Source: Chloroflexota bacterium (GTDB lineage: Bacteria; Chloroflexota; Anaerolineae; Anaerolineales; Villigracilaceae). From it: a stretch of DNA of 64,000 bases. Positions 1 to 10,618 of the stretch are shown here, in pieces. Numbering within the stretch: the first letter of the stretch is position 1; each line of letters starts with the position of its first letter. The translations under genes and the position numbers were made by a program. Location of the stretch: positions 55,450 to 119,449 of the forward strand of contig JACAET010000035.1 in assembly GCA_013388685.1 (NCBI GenBank). The letters are read 5' to 3'. The notes beneath the pieces were generated by a model. That model had not been told where the DNA came from. It made no database searches and saw only the letters and a program-made list of their open reading frames with translations.

Positions 1-539
1 ACCGGGACGATGTAGTTCAGGCGGCTGACGTGGATGAATGAATCGCCGAGCGTGCGCGGCATTTGCTGGTTGACCTCGGCGATGATGACTTTTGCCGCCT
101 CTGCAGGGGATTTGGTGAGACCCACCTCCACGCCCAGGCTGCAAAACCCGTGTTCGTCGGGCAGGGAAACGTGGATGATTGCCACGTCCAGCGGCAACAA
201 GCCGCGTTTGAAAAGGAGCGGAAACTCCGAAAGCAAAACGGGGGTGAAGTCGGCGCGTCCCTCGTGAACCGCCTGGCGCACGTTGTGGCTGATGAACAAT
301 GTGTTGACCCGCAGATGACCAGCCATCTCGGGTTTGACATAATCTGCCGGACCGATGGTCAGCGCCTGGCAAATCTCCACGTCTTGAAGATTGGGGGCGT
401 ATTCGACCAAAGCCGCGAGCACCTTTTGAGGGACCGATACGTTACCCGTCAGAAAGACGCGGTTGTCCGACTTGATGGCGGCGCGTACGGCGTCCTGCGG
501 CGTGGTGATCCGCGATTGATAGATGTTAGTCCAGTCCAT
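1..539 (-). CDS. Acetyl-CoA hydrolase/transferase family protein (4-hydroxybutyrate CoA-transferase-like), 3' end outside window
   Basis: Only the first about 180 residues are in the window. Translated from the ATG at 539 the protein begins MDWTNIYQSRITTPQDAV and carries segments typical of the 4-hydroxybutyrate/acetyl-CoA transferase family: a stretch reading ADFTPVLLSEFPLLF and then DVAIIHVSLPDEHGFCSLG. Such enzymes move CoA between acyl-CoA and acetate in fermentation. An AGGAGG ribosome site lies 7 bases before the ATG, and the start overlaps the end of ald by 14 bp, so the two are probably co-translated. The catalytic glutamate region lies beyond the window, so the exact acyl substrate cannot be judged. 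Confidence 0.85.
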   Translation of the reverse strand, partial: MDWTNIYQSRITTPQDAVRAAIKSDNRVFLTGNVSVPQKVLAALVEYAPNLQDVEICQALTIGPADYVKPEMAGHLRVNTLFISHNVRQAVHEGRADFTPVLLSEFPLLFKRGLLPLDVAIIHVSLPDEHGFCSLGVEVGLTKSPAEAAKVIIAEVNQQMPRTLGDSFIHVSRLNYIVP

Positions 540-1620
540 TTGCCGCCTCCTCGAAAATCTTCAGGTGCATGAGTTGACCCTGGTGGGTGTTGATTGCCTT
601 TTCCAGCGAGGGGTCGGCGGAGGCGGCGGCTTCCACGCCTTTATCGGCAATCTGGACGATGTATGGCATGGCGGCGTTGACAAAAGCGTGTGTGGCCGTG
701 CGCGCCACCACGCTGGGCATGTTCGGCACACAATAGTGCGTGACGCCCTCTTCCGCGTAAACGGGCAGTTCATGCGTGGTTGGACGCGAGGTTTCGAAAC
801 AGCCGCCCTGGTCGATGCTCACGTCAATGATGACCGAGCGCGGTTTCATATTCTGCACCATTTTGCGGGTGACGAGGATGGGCGCACGCTGACCTGTAAC
901 CAGAACGGCGCCCACCACCACGTCGGCAAAGGCGGTCGCCTTTTCGATATTTCGTTCGGAGGAAATCATGGTCACGATGCCGGGGAAGCGTTCATGTAGT
1001 TTTTGCAAGCCTGCCAGGTCAATGCCAATCACGGTCACATGAGCGCCAAGCCCCAGAAAAGCGCGTGTGGCATAGGTGGCAACCACGCCGCTTCCCAATA
1101 TCACCACTTCGGCGGGCGGTACGCTGGGTACCCCTCCCAGCAAAATCCCCTTCCCGCCGCGGTTGTTTTGCAGGAAGCGAGCCGCAATGGTGGCGCACAT
1201 GCTTCCGCCGATCTCGCTGAACGGGCGCAGAACGGGCAGGGAATGATCCGCCAGTTGAATCTGTTCATAGGCAACCGAGGTAATCTTCTTTTCCAGCAGA
1301 AGATCAATCTTGTCGCGCTGGGTGGAGGCGAGGTGTAACAGCCCGGCAACCGTCGTCCCTGGTCTCAGCCATTCGATCTCCTCCTTGGTCGGACGCGCAA
1401 CTTTAAGCAGGAAATCGGCGCGCCCGAAAACTTCATCGGAAGAATAGACGATACGGGCGCCAGCCTGTTCATATTCCAGGTCGTTGAAGCCCGCTCCCAC
1501 GCCCGCCTCATGCTCGACGTAAACCGGGTGCCCCTTCTGTGTCAGAATCGCCACGCCGGCCGGCGACAACCCCACCCGAAACTCGAACGGACGCCTTTCT
1601 TTTGGAATACCGATGTTCAT
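526..1620 (-). CDS. ald: Alanine dehydrogenase
   Basis: 364 residues, the usual family length. It begins MNIGIPKERRPFEFRVGLSP, the standard alanine dehydrogenase/PNT N-terminus, followed by a Rossmann segment with VVILGSGVVATYATRAFLGLG near residue 180 and the ending motif region VPNMPSVVARTATHAF. The enzyme interconverts alanine and pyruvate plus ammonia with NAD. The ATG at 1620 is chosen over an upstream in-frame start because AGGAGG sits 4 bases before it. It follows rocD by 51 bp and overlaps the CoA transferase downstream, suggesting an amino-acid fermentation operon. Confidence 0.95.
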   Translation of the reverse strand: MNIGIPKERRPFEFRVGLSPAGVAILTQKGHPVYVEHEAGVGAGFNDLEYEQAGARIVYSSDEVFGRADFLLKVARPTKEEIEWLRPGTTVAGLLHLASTQRDKIDLLLEKKITSVAYEQIQLADHSLPVLRPFSEIGGSMCATIAARFLQNNRGGKGILLGGVPSVPPAEVVILGSGVVATYATRAFLGLGAHVTVIGIDLAGLQKLHERFPGIVTMISSERNIEKATAFADVVVGAVLVTGQRAPILVTRKMVQNMKPRSVIIDVSIDQGGCFETSRPTTHELPVYAEEGVTHYCVPNMPSVVARTATHAFVNAAMPYIVQIADKGVEAAASADPSLEKAINTHQGQLMHLKIFEEAANGLD

Positions 1621-1671
1621 GATACCTCCTGAGACTTCCACGATCATAAAGACCTCGAAAGTCAGTCCATT

Positions 1672-2874
1672 TCATTTCATGTTCAACACGTCAAGAATGG
1701 ATGGCAGCGCCCAATCAATGGTCGCCTTGTCAATCACCAGCGGCGGCGCAAAACGGATGACATGTTCGTGGGTTTCCTTTGCAAGGATGCCTTTGGTTTG
1801 CAGAGCCTCGCAGAAGCGGCGCGCGCCTCCCGCCTCCGCCTTCAATTCGACGCCGATCAACAAGCCTTTGCCGCGCACCTCCTTCACGTGCGGGCTGGAA
1901 ATCTCCGCCAACTGCTCCATGAAGTAATTGCCCAATTGTTGCGCGCGTTCCGCCAGTTTCTCCTCGCGGATTACCCGCAGCGCCGCGCGTGCCACCGCCG
2001 CTCCCAGCGGATTTCCGCCAAAGGTGGAGCCGTGTTCGCCGGGCTGGAACAAACCGAGAATCGCCCGGTCTGCCAGCACCGCCGAAACCGGGTAAAAGCC
2101 GCCGCTCAGGGCTTTGCCCACGATCATCACGTCGGGACGGACGTCCTCATGGTGTGAGGCAAACAGTTTCCCCGTCCGCGCGAGACCCGTTTGAATTTCA
2201 TCGGCAATCAAGAGGACATTATTCCTCTTGCAGATCTCCGCCACCTGTTTCAAATATCCCGCCGGAGGGACAATCACACCTGCTTCCCCCTGAATGGGTT
2301 CAAGCATCACCGCCGCCGTGTGAGGGGTAATTGCCCGTTCGACCGCTTCGGCGTCGCCATAGTTCACGACCACAAAGCCCGGCGTAAATGGACCGAAATC
2401 GTTGCGGTAAGACGGTTCCGTGGAAAACGAGATGATGGTGACCGTTCGCCCGTGGAAGTTGCCGTCGGCGACGATGATTTCCGCCTGATGGCGCGGCACA
2501 CCCTTGACCTGATACGCCCACTTGCGCGCCAGTTTGACCGCCGTCTCCACCGCCTCGGCGCCGCTGTTCATCGGCAGGGACATTTCATAGCCGGTCATCT
2601 CGGAGAGTTCTTTGTAAAGAAGCGGCAATTGGTCGTTGCGGAAGGCGCGCGAGGTCAGCGTGACCCGTTTTGCCTGTTCGAGCAAAGCCTTGAGAATCTC
2701 CGGGTGGACGTGTCCCTGATTCACCGCCGAATAGGAGGAAAGGCAATCCAGATACCTCTTTCCCTCCACATCGTAGACCCACACCCCTTCTGCTCGTTCG
2801 ATGACGACATCGAGCGGATGGTAATTATGCGCGCCGTATTGTTCTTCGATTTTTATAAAGTCTTGTGTATTCAT
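1672..2874 (-). CDS. rocD: Ornithine aminotransferase (class III PLP aminotransferase)
   Basis: 400 residues. It starts [20 protein letters not shown], the characteristic ornithine-oxo-acid transaminase N-terminus, then [17 protein letters not shown]. Class III signatures are visible: [16 protein letters not shown], the ADEIQTG aspartate segment and the PLP lysine in [13 protein letters not shown]. It converts ornithine plus 2-oxoglutarate to glutamate semialdehyde and glutamate. The start at 2874 has AGGAAACC just upstream; a longer in-frame extension is unlike the family. Gene order argF, rocD, ald points to use of arginine/ornithine/alanine as carbon or redox substrates. General acetylornithine aminotransferase is the alternative but the N-terminus favours RocD. 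Confidence 0.92.
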   Translation of the reverse strand: MNTQDFIKIEEQYGAHNYHPLDVVIERAEGVWVYDVEGKRYLDCLSSYSAVNQGHVHPEILKALLEQAKRVTLTSRAFRNDQLPLLYKELSEMTGYEMSLPMNSGAEAVETAVKLARKWAYQVKGVPRHQAEIIVADGNFHGRTVTIISFSTEPSYRNDFGPFTPGFVVVNYGDAEAVERAITPHTAAVMLEPIQGEAGVIVPPAGYLKQVAEICKRNNVLLIADEIQTGLARTGKLFASHHEDVRPDVMIVGKALSGGFYPVSAVLADRAILGLFQPGEHGSTFGGNPLGAAVARAALRVIREEKLAERAQQLGNYFMEQLAEISSPHVKEVRGKGLLIGVELKAEAGGARRFCEALQTKGILAKETHEHVIRFAPPLVIDKATIDWALPSILDVLNMK

Positions 2875-3005
2875 GGTTTCCTGGTCAAATTGAGAATGAT
2901 ACGTTCTGTTGCACAATCCATCGGGCAAGCGTATTGGACGTTCTCCTCCGGCGCCGCCCGCCACGATCATCCCCGAAGCGGAGCGGAACGGAAGGATAGG
3001 TGCAA

Positions 3006-3025
3006 TGCCTGTATTGGCACAGGCA
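3006..3025. other. Hairpin in the argF-rocD intergenic region
   Basis: A perfect 7-bp inverted repeat (TGCCTGT / ACAGGCA, 6-base loop) lies between argF and rocD. There is no T-run, so it is more likely an mRNA processing or stability element than a terminator. Confidence 0.35.
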
Positions 3026-3059
3026 AGCGCAACCGATCTTCAATTCCTGCTCCTCTTTC

Positions 3060-3983
3060 TTATCGTACGCCAAAGAGCCTTGCCAGTATCGCCTTTTGCG
3101 CGTGGAGGCGGTTATGCGCCTGTGGGAAGATGACCGAATGCGGACCATCCGCCACGTCGTCGGTCAGTTCCTGGTTGCGGTGCGCCGGCAGACAGTGCAT
3201 GACGATCACGTCCTTGTCCGCTTCACTGACCAATTGCGCGTTGACCTGATAAGGCGGGAAGACCTTTTCGCGCCGGGCGGCTTCCTCCTCCTGTCCCATC
3301 GAGGTCCAGGTGTCGGTGTAGATGACGTGTGCGCCCTGTACCGCCTCGTGCGGGTCGCGAAGGAAGGTCAGTTGGCTGCCGGTCTCGTTGATGATTTCTT
3401 TTGCCATTTCGACGGCTCGCGGCGCAAGGTCGTAGCCTTCCGGGTTGGCAATGGTGAAGTTCCAGCCCAGTTTGGCGCAGATATGCATAAGCGAGACCGC
3501 CACGTTGTTCCCATCGCCCACAAAGGTGACGTTCAACCCCTTTGCCCTGCCAAACTTCTCTTGAATGGTGAGCGCATCTGCCATTGCCTGACAGGGGTGA
3601 TTGTAATCGCTCAAGCCATTGATAACGGGAATTTCAGACCATTTCGCCAGTTCCAAAATGTGGGCATGGTCGAACACCCTTGCCATCAAAGCCTGGACAT
3701 ACCCCGACAATACGCGGGCAATATCCGAAATGGCTTCGCGCTTCCCCAGCCCGATTTCATTCGGCGAGAGGTAGAGCGCGTCACCGCCGCAGTGCCGCAT
3801 TGCCATATCGAATGAGACGCGCGTCCGCAGGCTGGGCTTTTGAAAAATCATTCCCAACACCTTGCCTTTGAAATACGGCGGGTTTCCCTTCTTGAAATAT
3901 TCCTCCTTCAGCTTGAAAGCCAGGTCGAGCAAATCCTGCACTTCCTCTGATGAAAGATCCGATACCGCAAGAAAATTTTTCAT
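3060..3983 (-). CDS. argF: Ornithine carbamoyltransferase
   Basis: 307 residues, normal length. The carbamoyl-phosphate loop is SLRTRVSFDMAM, the second substrate motif is HPCQAMADALT, and the ornithine/catalytic motif is HCLPAHR; all are intact. It transfers the carbamoyl group to ornithine to give citrulline, or works in reverse in arginine breakdown. AAGGAG lies 6 bases before the ATG. It is the first gene of the minus-strand group argF-rocD-ald-CoA transferase; pairing with rocD rather than other arg genes makes a catabolic role at least as likely as biosynthesis, though no arcA or carbamate kinase is in view. Confidence 0.95.
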   Translation of the reverse strand: MKNFLAVSDLSSEEVQDLLDLAFKLKEEYFKKGNPPYFKGKVLGMIFQKPSLRTRVSFDMAMRHCGGDALYLSPNEIGLGKREAISDIARVLSGYVQALMARVFDHAHILELAKWSEIPVINGLSDYNHPCQAMADALTIQEKFGRAKGLNVTFVGDGNNVAVSLMHICAKLGWNFTIANPEGYDLAPRAVEMAKEIINETGSQLTFLRDPHEAVQGAHVIYTDTWTSMGQEEEAARREKVFPPYQVNAQLVSEADKDVIVMHCLPAHRNQELTDDVADGPHSVIFPQAHNRLHAQKAILARLFGVR

Positions 3984-4146
3984 TCCAGCTCCTTCGAATA
4001 AAGTATAGTGATTTTGGCAAATTTTGACCTGTCGAAATCGTCACCGGTCTGATATGACATCCGTCAATGGGCGTCGAATCAAAGGTTTGATGTCTGTGGG
4101 CAATCGTATCACGGCAATTGGGCTGTTTCCATCGTCCTGCGTAACG

Positions 4147-4175
4147 AAAAACGGTTCCCTCTCAGGAAACCGTTT
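4147..4175 (-). terminator. Rho-independent terminator after mreB-like gene
   Basis: On the minus strand a stem AAACGGTTTCC / GGAACCGTTT with one bulge is followed by TTTTTCG. It lies 6 bp downstream of the end of the mreB-like gene and separates the atp-mreB unit from argF. Confidence 0.85.
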
Positions 4176-4180
4176 CATTT

Positions 4181-5188
4181 TCATACCTGCGGCAGTTTGC
4201 GCCGCAGAATATTGTACATGGGAATTGCCTTGGCGGCTCCCTCCACTACGCAGGTCAGCGGATTGTCCACCAGGTATGCGGGAATGCCCAGCGATTTGGT
4301 GAGCAGTTTGTCAATGCCCCGCAGAAGCGCGCCGCCGCCGCACAGCGCCACGCCGCGGTCGATGATGTCTGCGACGAGTTCGGGCGGTGTTTTTTCGAGA
4401 ACCCGCCGCCCCGTTTCGATGATGGCTTTCAAAGGCTCCTGAAGGGCTTCGACGATCTCGCCGGTTGTCAATGTGACCGGGCGCGGCAAACCCGTGACCT
4501 GATCCTGCCCCTGTACTTCCATGCTGTTTTCGGTATCCTGCGGAACGGCGGCTCCGATCCTGACTTTGAGTTGTTCCGCGGTCACCTGCCCGATCACCAC
4601 GCCGTATTTTCTCCTGACGTAATTCACGATGGCTTCGTCGAGTTCCATGCCGCCCAGGCGCAGAGTCTCCGCCGAGACGATGCCGTACATCGCCATGACC
4701 GCGGCTTCGGTGCATCCTCCGCCAAGGGTGATGACCATGTTGCCCGACGGCGAATTAATCGGCAGGTCCACGCCGAGAGCCGCCGCCAGCGACTGTTGAA
4801 TGAGGGATGCGTCGCGGCTGCCAGCCTCCAGAACCGCTTCGTGCACGGCGCGTCTTTCTACGCTGGTGATGCCGTTCGGTACCGAAATCATCACGCGCGG
4901 ACGAAAGATGCGCATGGATCCGCTGACATGTTGCAGTAGATAGGAGAGCAGCGTTTCGGTGATTTCATAATCCGCGATAACGCCGTTTTTGAGCGGGCGC
5001 ACCACTTCGATGTTTTCAGGCACGCGCCCATACATGTCACGCGCCTCCTGACCGACCGCAACCATCTTTTGATCTTCCACTTCGATTGCCACAATGGTCG
5101 GTTCCGACAGCAGCACTTGCGTGCCATCGGCGATGCGGGTAAACATGGTGCCCAGGTCTATGCCCAGGTCTTTATAAAACATTGCCAC
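4181..5188 (-). CDS. mreB: MreB/actin-like rod-shape protein, probably catalytically impaired
   Basis: 335 residues aligning end to end with MreB: phosphate-1 region GIDLGTMFTRI, then NGVIADYEITETLL, VERRAVHEAVLEAGSRDASL, phosphate-2 region VITLGGGCTEAAVM, RRKYGVVIGQ and GGGALLRGIDKLL. MreB filaments direct lateral wall synthesis at the membrane. Here the usual LIEEPMAAA reads LIQQSLAAA, and the usual VVDIGGGTTE reads VITLGGGCTE, so the catalytic Glu and the metal-binding Asp are both lost. It begins (GTG 5188, or ATG 5182) a few bases after atpC, with no clear ribosome site, so translation is probably coupled to atpC. It may be an ATPase-dead paralog. Confidence 0.88.
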   Translation of the reverse strand: MAMFYKDLGIDLGTMFTRIADGTQVLLSEPTIVAIEVEDQKMVAVGQEARDMYGRVPENIEVVRPLKNGVIADYEITETLLSYLLQHVSGSMRIFRPRVMISVPNGITSVERRAVHEAVLEAGSRDASLIQQSLAAALGVDLPINSPSGNMVITLGGGCTEAAVMAMYGIVSAETLRLGGMELDEAIVNYVRRKYGVVIGQVTAEQLKVRIGAAVPQDTENSMEVQGQDQVTGLPRPVTLTTGEIVEALQEPLKAIIETGRRVLEKTPPELVADIIDRGVALCGGGALLRGIDKLLTKSLGIPAYLVDNPLTCVVEGAAKAIPMYNILRRKLPQV

Positions 5189-5194
5189 GTCGGT

Positions 5195-5635
5195 TTAGGA
5201 CTCCGATCCCGGAAGACGCGTCCTGCCTCGGCCGTATCGTTTGGCGGCGTCGAGGCGCAGGTTGGAACGGCGAAGAGCGGCTTCGATGGCGAGGTAGGCG
5301 TCCGTATCCGTCGGTATACCTTTGGCGAGAGCCTCTTCGGCGCGTTTGCGGGCGGCTTCGGCGCGCTCCACGTCAATTTCTGCCACGTTCTCCGCCGCGT
5401 CCGCCAGGATTGTGACGATATCCGGCTGGACTTCTGCCACACCGCCGGCAACGGTGAACAACTCCTCTTTTCCGCCCCGGCGGACTTTCACAACGCCGTA
5501 TTTCAACGTGGTCAACACCGGCGCATGTTTCGGCAGGATGCCCATTTCACCCGCCGAACCGGGAAGGATGACGATGTCCACATTGCCTTCGAATACGGTG
5601 CGGTCCTGGGATACGATTTCACAACGAATGGTCAT
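5195..5635 (-). CDS. atpC: F1 ATP synthase epsilon subunit
   Basis: 146 residues. The N-terminal beta-sandwich is recognisable (MTIRCEIVSQDRTVFEG, GEMGILPKHAPVLTTL, FTVAGGVAEV) followed by two C-terminal helices rich in Ala/Glu/Arg (ERAEAARKRAEEALAKG). Epsilon links the gamma shaft to the c-ring and regulates hydrolysis. It is the last canonical F1 gene of the cluster, 65 bp after atpD and 7 bp before the mreB-like start. The tail after the second helix is basic and slightly longer than common homologs. Confidence 0.95.
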   Translation of the reverse strand: MTIRCEIVSQDRTVFEGNVDIVILPGSAGEMGILPKHAPVLTTLKYGVVKVRRGGKEELFTVAGGVAEVQPDIVTILADAAENVAEIDVERAEAARKRAEEALAKGIPTDTDAYLAIEAALRRSNLRLDAAKRYGRGRTRLPGSES

Positions 5636-5700
5636 AAGCGTTCTCCGGCGTCAGGTGTCCGGCGTCGTATGATACGATACCAGCCACTGGACTGCCCGTT

Positions 5701-7107
<1,407 letters not shown>

Positions 7108-8001
7108 TTATTTCGTCGCGGCAAGCGCTTCGGCGCCGCCGACAATATCGAGTATATCGTTTGTAATGGTTTGTTGTCTTACCTTGTTGTATGCCAGTTG
7201 CAGGGCGCCAACCAGTTCCTTTGCATTGTCGGTGGCGTTTCGCATGGCGATCATGCGCGCCGCATGCTCGCTCGCCAGCGATTCGAGAATCGCCTGATAG
7301 ACTTGCAATGCCGTAAAACGGGGAATGATTTCGTTCAGGATCTCACTCATATCCGGTTCGTATTCATACGCGGCATGCGGACCGTTATGCTGCCCGCCAA
7401 AATCCTCGACCAATCCTTCGCCGACAAGTTCCAGCGGCAGGAGTTTCTTGACGGTGGTCACCTGCCGCGCCATGTTGACAAAGTCGGTGTAAACGAGATA
7501 CACCTCATCCACTTCGCCTTTCATGAACTCGTCAACGGCGAGGCGCCCGATGGCGGAAACATCCGCGAAGGTTGGCGCGGCGGGCAGGTTGCTGAAGTCT
7601 GCGATGACGTTCTTGCGGCGGCGGATGAGCATGTCGCGTCCCTTTCGTCCGACCGCGATGAATTTGATCGGAACCGGATGGTTCTCGAAGCGAGAAGCGA
7701 CAAAGCGGATGATGTTCGAGTTGTAGGCGCCCGCCAGACCGCGGTCGCCTGTGATGACCACCACCAGAGTCTTGTTCACGGTTTTGCGCTGGGCAAGAAG
7801 TGGATGCAGGCTGTCGCGTCCCGGTTGTTCGGCGACGTGCTTGAGAACCTGCCAGGCTTTGGTCGCATAGGAACGGGTGGCTGTCACCGCGCCGATTGCC
7901 TTGCGGACTTTGCTTGCGCTGACAGTTTCAAGCGCGCGTGTGACCTGCGAGATGTTTTTTACGCTCCGAATTCGGAGCCGCATTTCACGAGCCGATGCCA
8001 T
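7108..8001 (-). CDS. atpG: F1 ATP synthase gamma subunit
   Basis: 297 residues. N-terminal coiled-coil half MRLRIRSVKNISQVTRALETVSASKVRKA and C-terminal half YQAILESLASEHAARMIAMRNATDNA are the two conserved gamma arms; ITGDRGLAGAYNSNI is the conserved Rossmann-like strand. The start read as MASAREMRLRI places the first codon at 8001, 3 bp after the atpA stop. Gamma is the central rotor shaft. Confidence 0.96.
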   Translation of the reverse strand: MASAREMRLRIRSVKNISQVTRALETVSASKVRKAIGAVTATRSYATKAWQVLKHVAEQPGRDSLHPLLAQRKTVNKTLVVVITGDRGLAGAYNSNIIRFVASRFENHPVPIKFIAVGRKGRDMLIRRRKNVIADFSNLPAAPTFADVSAIGRLAVDEFMKGEVDEVYLVYTDFVNMARQVTTVKKLLPLELVGEGLVEDFGGQHNGPHAAYEYEPDMSEILNEIIPRFTALQVYQAILESLASEHAARMIAMRNATDNAKELVGALQLAYNKVRQQTITNDILDIVGGAEALAATK

Positions 8002-8004
8002 GGC

Positions 8005-9669
8005 CTATGCCTGCCATCCTGCGCGGAAACTTTCCAGCGCCTTGATCAGTTTTTCCTTCGTCTCATCGGTGATTCGTTTCTTTTCGACGATGTCTTTGCC
8101 GATTTCGGGATAGGAGGTTTCCATGAACCGGATCAAATCCGCCTGCCATTGCGCCATCTTTTCGACGGGAACGTTGCTGGCAAAACCGTTTGTACCCGCA
8201 AAAATGAGGATGACCTGATTCTCGAGCTCCACCGGGGAATACTGCGGTTGTTTGAGAATTTCCTGCATGCGCTGACCCTGATTGAGCTGGTTCTGGGTGT
8301 TCTTGTCGAGGTCGGACGCCATCAAGGCAAACGCCGCCAGTTCGCGGTACGCCGCCATATCGAGACGCAGACGCCCCGCCACCTGTTTCATGGCTTTGGT
8401 CTGTGCGTCGCCGCCCACGCGTGAGACCGAAATCCCTACGTTCACGGCAGGGCGGATGCCTGCGTTGAACAGGTTGCCTTCCAAATAGATTTGCCCGTCT
8501 GTAATGGAGATCACGTTTGTGGGAATGTAGGCAGACACGTCGCCAAGCAGGGTCTCGATGATCGGGAGGGCGGTCAGGGAGCCACCTGTCCCTTTGACCT
8601 TCACGATCTTGAGATTCTCCGCATCGGGCAGGGCTTTGAGCGCCGCCTCGGCATCGTGTGCAGACATTGGTCCGCGGTACACTTGGCGGTCAACGCCGTC
8701 GCTTTCAGAGGCGAGTTCGCCGCTGAACTCCTTCTTTACAATCACATATTGGTTCGCCAGGCGCGCCGCGCGCTCAAGCAGACGGGAGTGGAGGTAGAAC
8801 ACATCGCCGGGATACGCCTCACGTCCGGGCGGGCGGCGGAGGAGCAGAGAAACCTGACGGTATGCCCAGGCATGTTTGGAGAGATCGTCATAAATCACCA
8901 GCGCGTCGCGCCCGGTCTCCATGAATTCTTCGCCAATGGCGCAGCCTGCATACGGAGCGATATATTGCAGAGCCGCCGACTCTTCGGCAGAAGCCACAAC
9001 CACAATGGTGTGTTCCATCGCGCCGAACTTTTCGAGAATGCCGACCGTACGCGCCACCGCGGCTTTTTTCTGACCGATTGCCACGTAGATACAGATCAAG
9101 TCCTTGCCTTTTTGATTAATAATGGTGTCAATCGCAATGGCGGTCTTGCCGGTCTGACGGTCGCCGATGATCAACTCGCGCTGGCCGCGTCCGATGGGGA
9201 TCATCGAGTCGATGGATTTGATGCCGGTCTGCACCGGGGTGTCCACGTCCTGGCGTTCCACCACACCAGGAGCGATGCGCTCCAGCGGACGGAAACCGGT
9301 CGTCGCAATGGGACCTTTGCCGTCAATCGGCTCGCCGAGGGCGTTGACCACGCGTCCGATCAAGGCGTCTCCCACCGGTACCGAGGCGATGCGTCCCGTC
9401 CCACGCACCATCATCCCTTCGACGATGCCTTCGTATTCACCCATGACAATCACACCAACGCTGTCTTGCTCAAGGTTGAACGCCGTCCCCATCACCCCAT
9501 TGGCGAATTGCACCAGTTCCTGAGAGCGGATGTTCGCCAGCCCCTTTACGCGCGCAATTCCATCGCCCGCCTCTACCACGGTACCGATATCACTGACACC
9601 GATTTCGGGCTCAAACGCCTCGATTTGCCTTTGCAAGTCGCCTGCAATTTGCTTGATCAGGTCTGTCAT
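8005..9669 (-). CDS. atpA: F1 ATP synthase alpha subunit
   Basis: 554 residues, about 40-50 longer than typical because of a C-terminal segment ([38 protein letters not shown]). Walker A is [26 protein letters not shown] and the arginine-finger region [29 protein letters not shown] are intact. It is the first gene of the transcription unit: the usual upstream genes atpB, atpE, atpF and atpH are absent, so F0 and delta must be encoded elsewhere. GGAGG lies just upstream of the ATG. Confidence 0.97.
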   Translation of the reverse strand: MTDLIKQIAGDLQRQIEAFEPEIGVSDIGTVVEAGDGIARVKGLANIRSQELVQFANGVMGTAFNLEQDSVGVIVMGEYEGIVEGMMVRGTGRIASVPVGDALIGRVVNALGEPIDGKGPIATTGFRPLERIAPGVVERQDVDTPVQTGIKSIDSMIPIGRGQRELIIGDRQTGKTAIAIDTIINQKGKDLICIYVAIGQKKAAVARTVGILEKFGAMEHTIVVVASAEESAALQYIAPYAGCAIGEEFMETGRDALVIYDDLSKHAWAYRQVSLLLRRPPGREAYPGDVFYLHSRLLERAARLANQYVIVKKEFSGELASESDGVDRQVYRGPMSAHDAEAALKALPDAENLKIVKVKGTGGSLTALPIIETLLGDVSAYIPTNVISITDGQIYLEGNLFNAGIRPAVNVGISVSRVGGDAQTKAMKQVAGRLRLDMAAYRELAAFALMASDLDKNTQNQLNQGQRMQEILKQPQYSPVELENQVILIFAGTNGFASNVPVEKMAQWQADLIRFMETSYPEIGKDIVEKKRITDETKEKLIKALESFRAGWQA

Positions 9670-9706
9670 TATTCCTCCACGCCAGAATTCGATTTACGTA
9701 CAAGAA

Positions 9707-9728
9707 CCCGGATAAGGGTTTATCCGGG
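9707..9728. other. Stem-loop in the atpA 5' untranslated region
   Basis: Perfect 9-bp inverted repeat CCCGGATAA / TTATCCGGG with a 4-base loop, between the atp promoter and the atpA ribosome site. No T-run follows on the minus strand, so it is probably a leader stability or regulatory structure. Confidence 0.45.
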
Positions 9729-9778
9729 CGTATGGTGTTTTATACGGCGCCTTCGTGAGGGGGCGCACAATCTCGCCA

Positions 9779-9807
9779 ATGATACCTGAAAGGCTCATCA
9801 TTGTCTA
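9779..9807 (-). promoter_or_regulatory. Probable promoter of the atpAGDC operon
   Basis: On the minus strand TAGACA and TATCAT are spaced by exactly 17 bp, each 5 of 6 to the housekeeping consensus. This predicts a leader of about 100 bases before atpA. The rest of the interval to 10214 holds no convincing gene. Confidence 0.7.
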
Positions 9808-10214
9808 GTTGCAATCATCATTACGGGTACGGCTGTAACAATCTGGCTTGCTAAACCAGAAATGTCACAGCGGGCAGAAAAAAACATACCACATTCGATG
9901 TGCGCGCATGTCTCTTCACTTCGGCGTGTCGGCGATCCTTTGGTCCCGGAGGAACGCTCCCTCAGCGCACCATCAATTGGGCTTTGTTGCAGCCATCATT
10001 TTCGTCTTCGAGATTCTGGTCTTGTAATTCCTCTTGTGCTAGAATCGGGGTGTAAGTGCATGAAATTTGGTGGTCTAGGCAATCAGAAGGGGAACGGTCT
10101 TTCACTTCCTGGCGCCTGGGTGTCTGTGATCCCGTAGGTCATGCATTGTTGATTCCGTTTCGCCGCTGGCAGTTGGCTTCACTGCCTGGCATACACCTAG
10201 GAGAAGAGTATTTC
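9808..10214. other. Intergenic region between divergent atp operon and RNA-binding protein gene
   Basis: About 400 bp with no supported gene. A small ORF at 9862-10137 has no family resemblance. An extended -10 (TGC before TAGAAT, at 10040-10045) on the plus strand could drive the RRM gene, leaving a leader of about 160 bases, a common feature of RRM-type cold-responsive genes. Confidence 0.4.
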
Positions 10215-10535
10215 ATGGAAGCGAAACTTTATGTTGGAAACCTGCCCTATAGCACCGGGGATGCCGAATTGCAGACCCTGTTTTCACAGGCGGGCACTGT
10301 GAAATCCGCGCAGGTGATAAAAGACCGTGTCAGCGGACGCTCGAAAGGCTTCGGTTTTGTCGAGATGTCCACCCCCGACGAAGCGCAGGCGGCCATCAGC
10401 AAGTTCAATGGTCAGGACTTCAACGGACGCGCTTTGACGGTGAATCTTGCCCGTCCGCGCGAGGAACGCCCGGGAGGCTTTCGCGGTGGAGGTCGCAGGC
10501 AGGGCGGCGACCGCGAAGGCAGACGCGATTACTAA
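10215..10535 (+). CDS. RRM-type RNA-binding protein with RGG-like tail
   Basis: 106 residues. One RRM domain fills residues 1-80: RNP2 is LYVGNL and RNP1 is KGFGFVEM, both intact with the aromatic residues that stack on RNA bases. Residues 85-106 form a Gly/Arg-rich tail (ERPGGFRGGGRRQGGDREG). This matches the small bacterial Rbp family also common in cyanobacteria, thought to be RNA chaperones. The ATG at 10215 is chosen because the RRM starts at once (MEAKLYVGNLPYS); longer frames upstream do not match the family. A strong terminator follows. Confidence 0.93.
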   Translation: MEAKLYVGNLPYSTGDAELQTLFSQAGTVKSAQVIKDRVSGRSKGFGFVEMSTPDEAQAAISKFNGQDFNGRALTVNLARPREERPGGFRGGGRRQGGDREGRRDY

Positions 10536-10558
10536 GCCGTCATACTCCCTTGCCAATC

Positions 10559-10602
10559 TGAGCCAAATGGGCGGCGCCATCCATTTGGCTCAAATTGTTT
10601 TA
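10559..10602 (+). terminator. Rho-independent terminator after RRM gene
   Basis: Perfect 12-bp stem TGAGCCAAATGG / CCATTTGGCTCA with a 10-base loop, followed by AATTGTTTTA. It lies 23 bp after the stop codon. Confidence 0.9.
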
Positions 10603-10618
10603 TGGGTAGACTCAAAAC

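Noticed and set aside
5636..5700. Small gene or regulatory element between atpD and atpC
   Set aside because: Only a 9-bp direct repeat (TCCGGCGTC twice) in 65 bp; too little to support a function.
9862..10137. 91-residue ORF in the atp/RRM intergenic region
   Set aside because: No ribosome site, no family resemblance and odd composition; probably chance.
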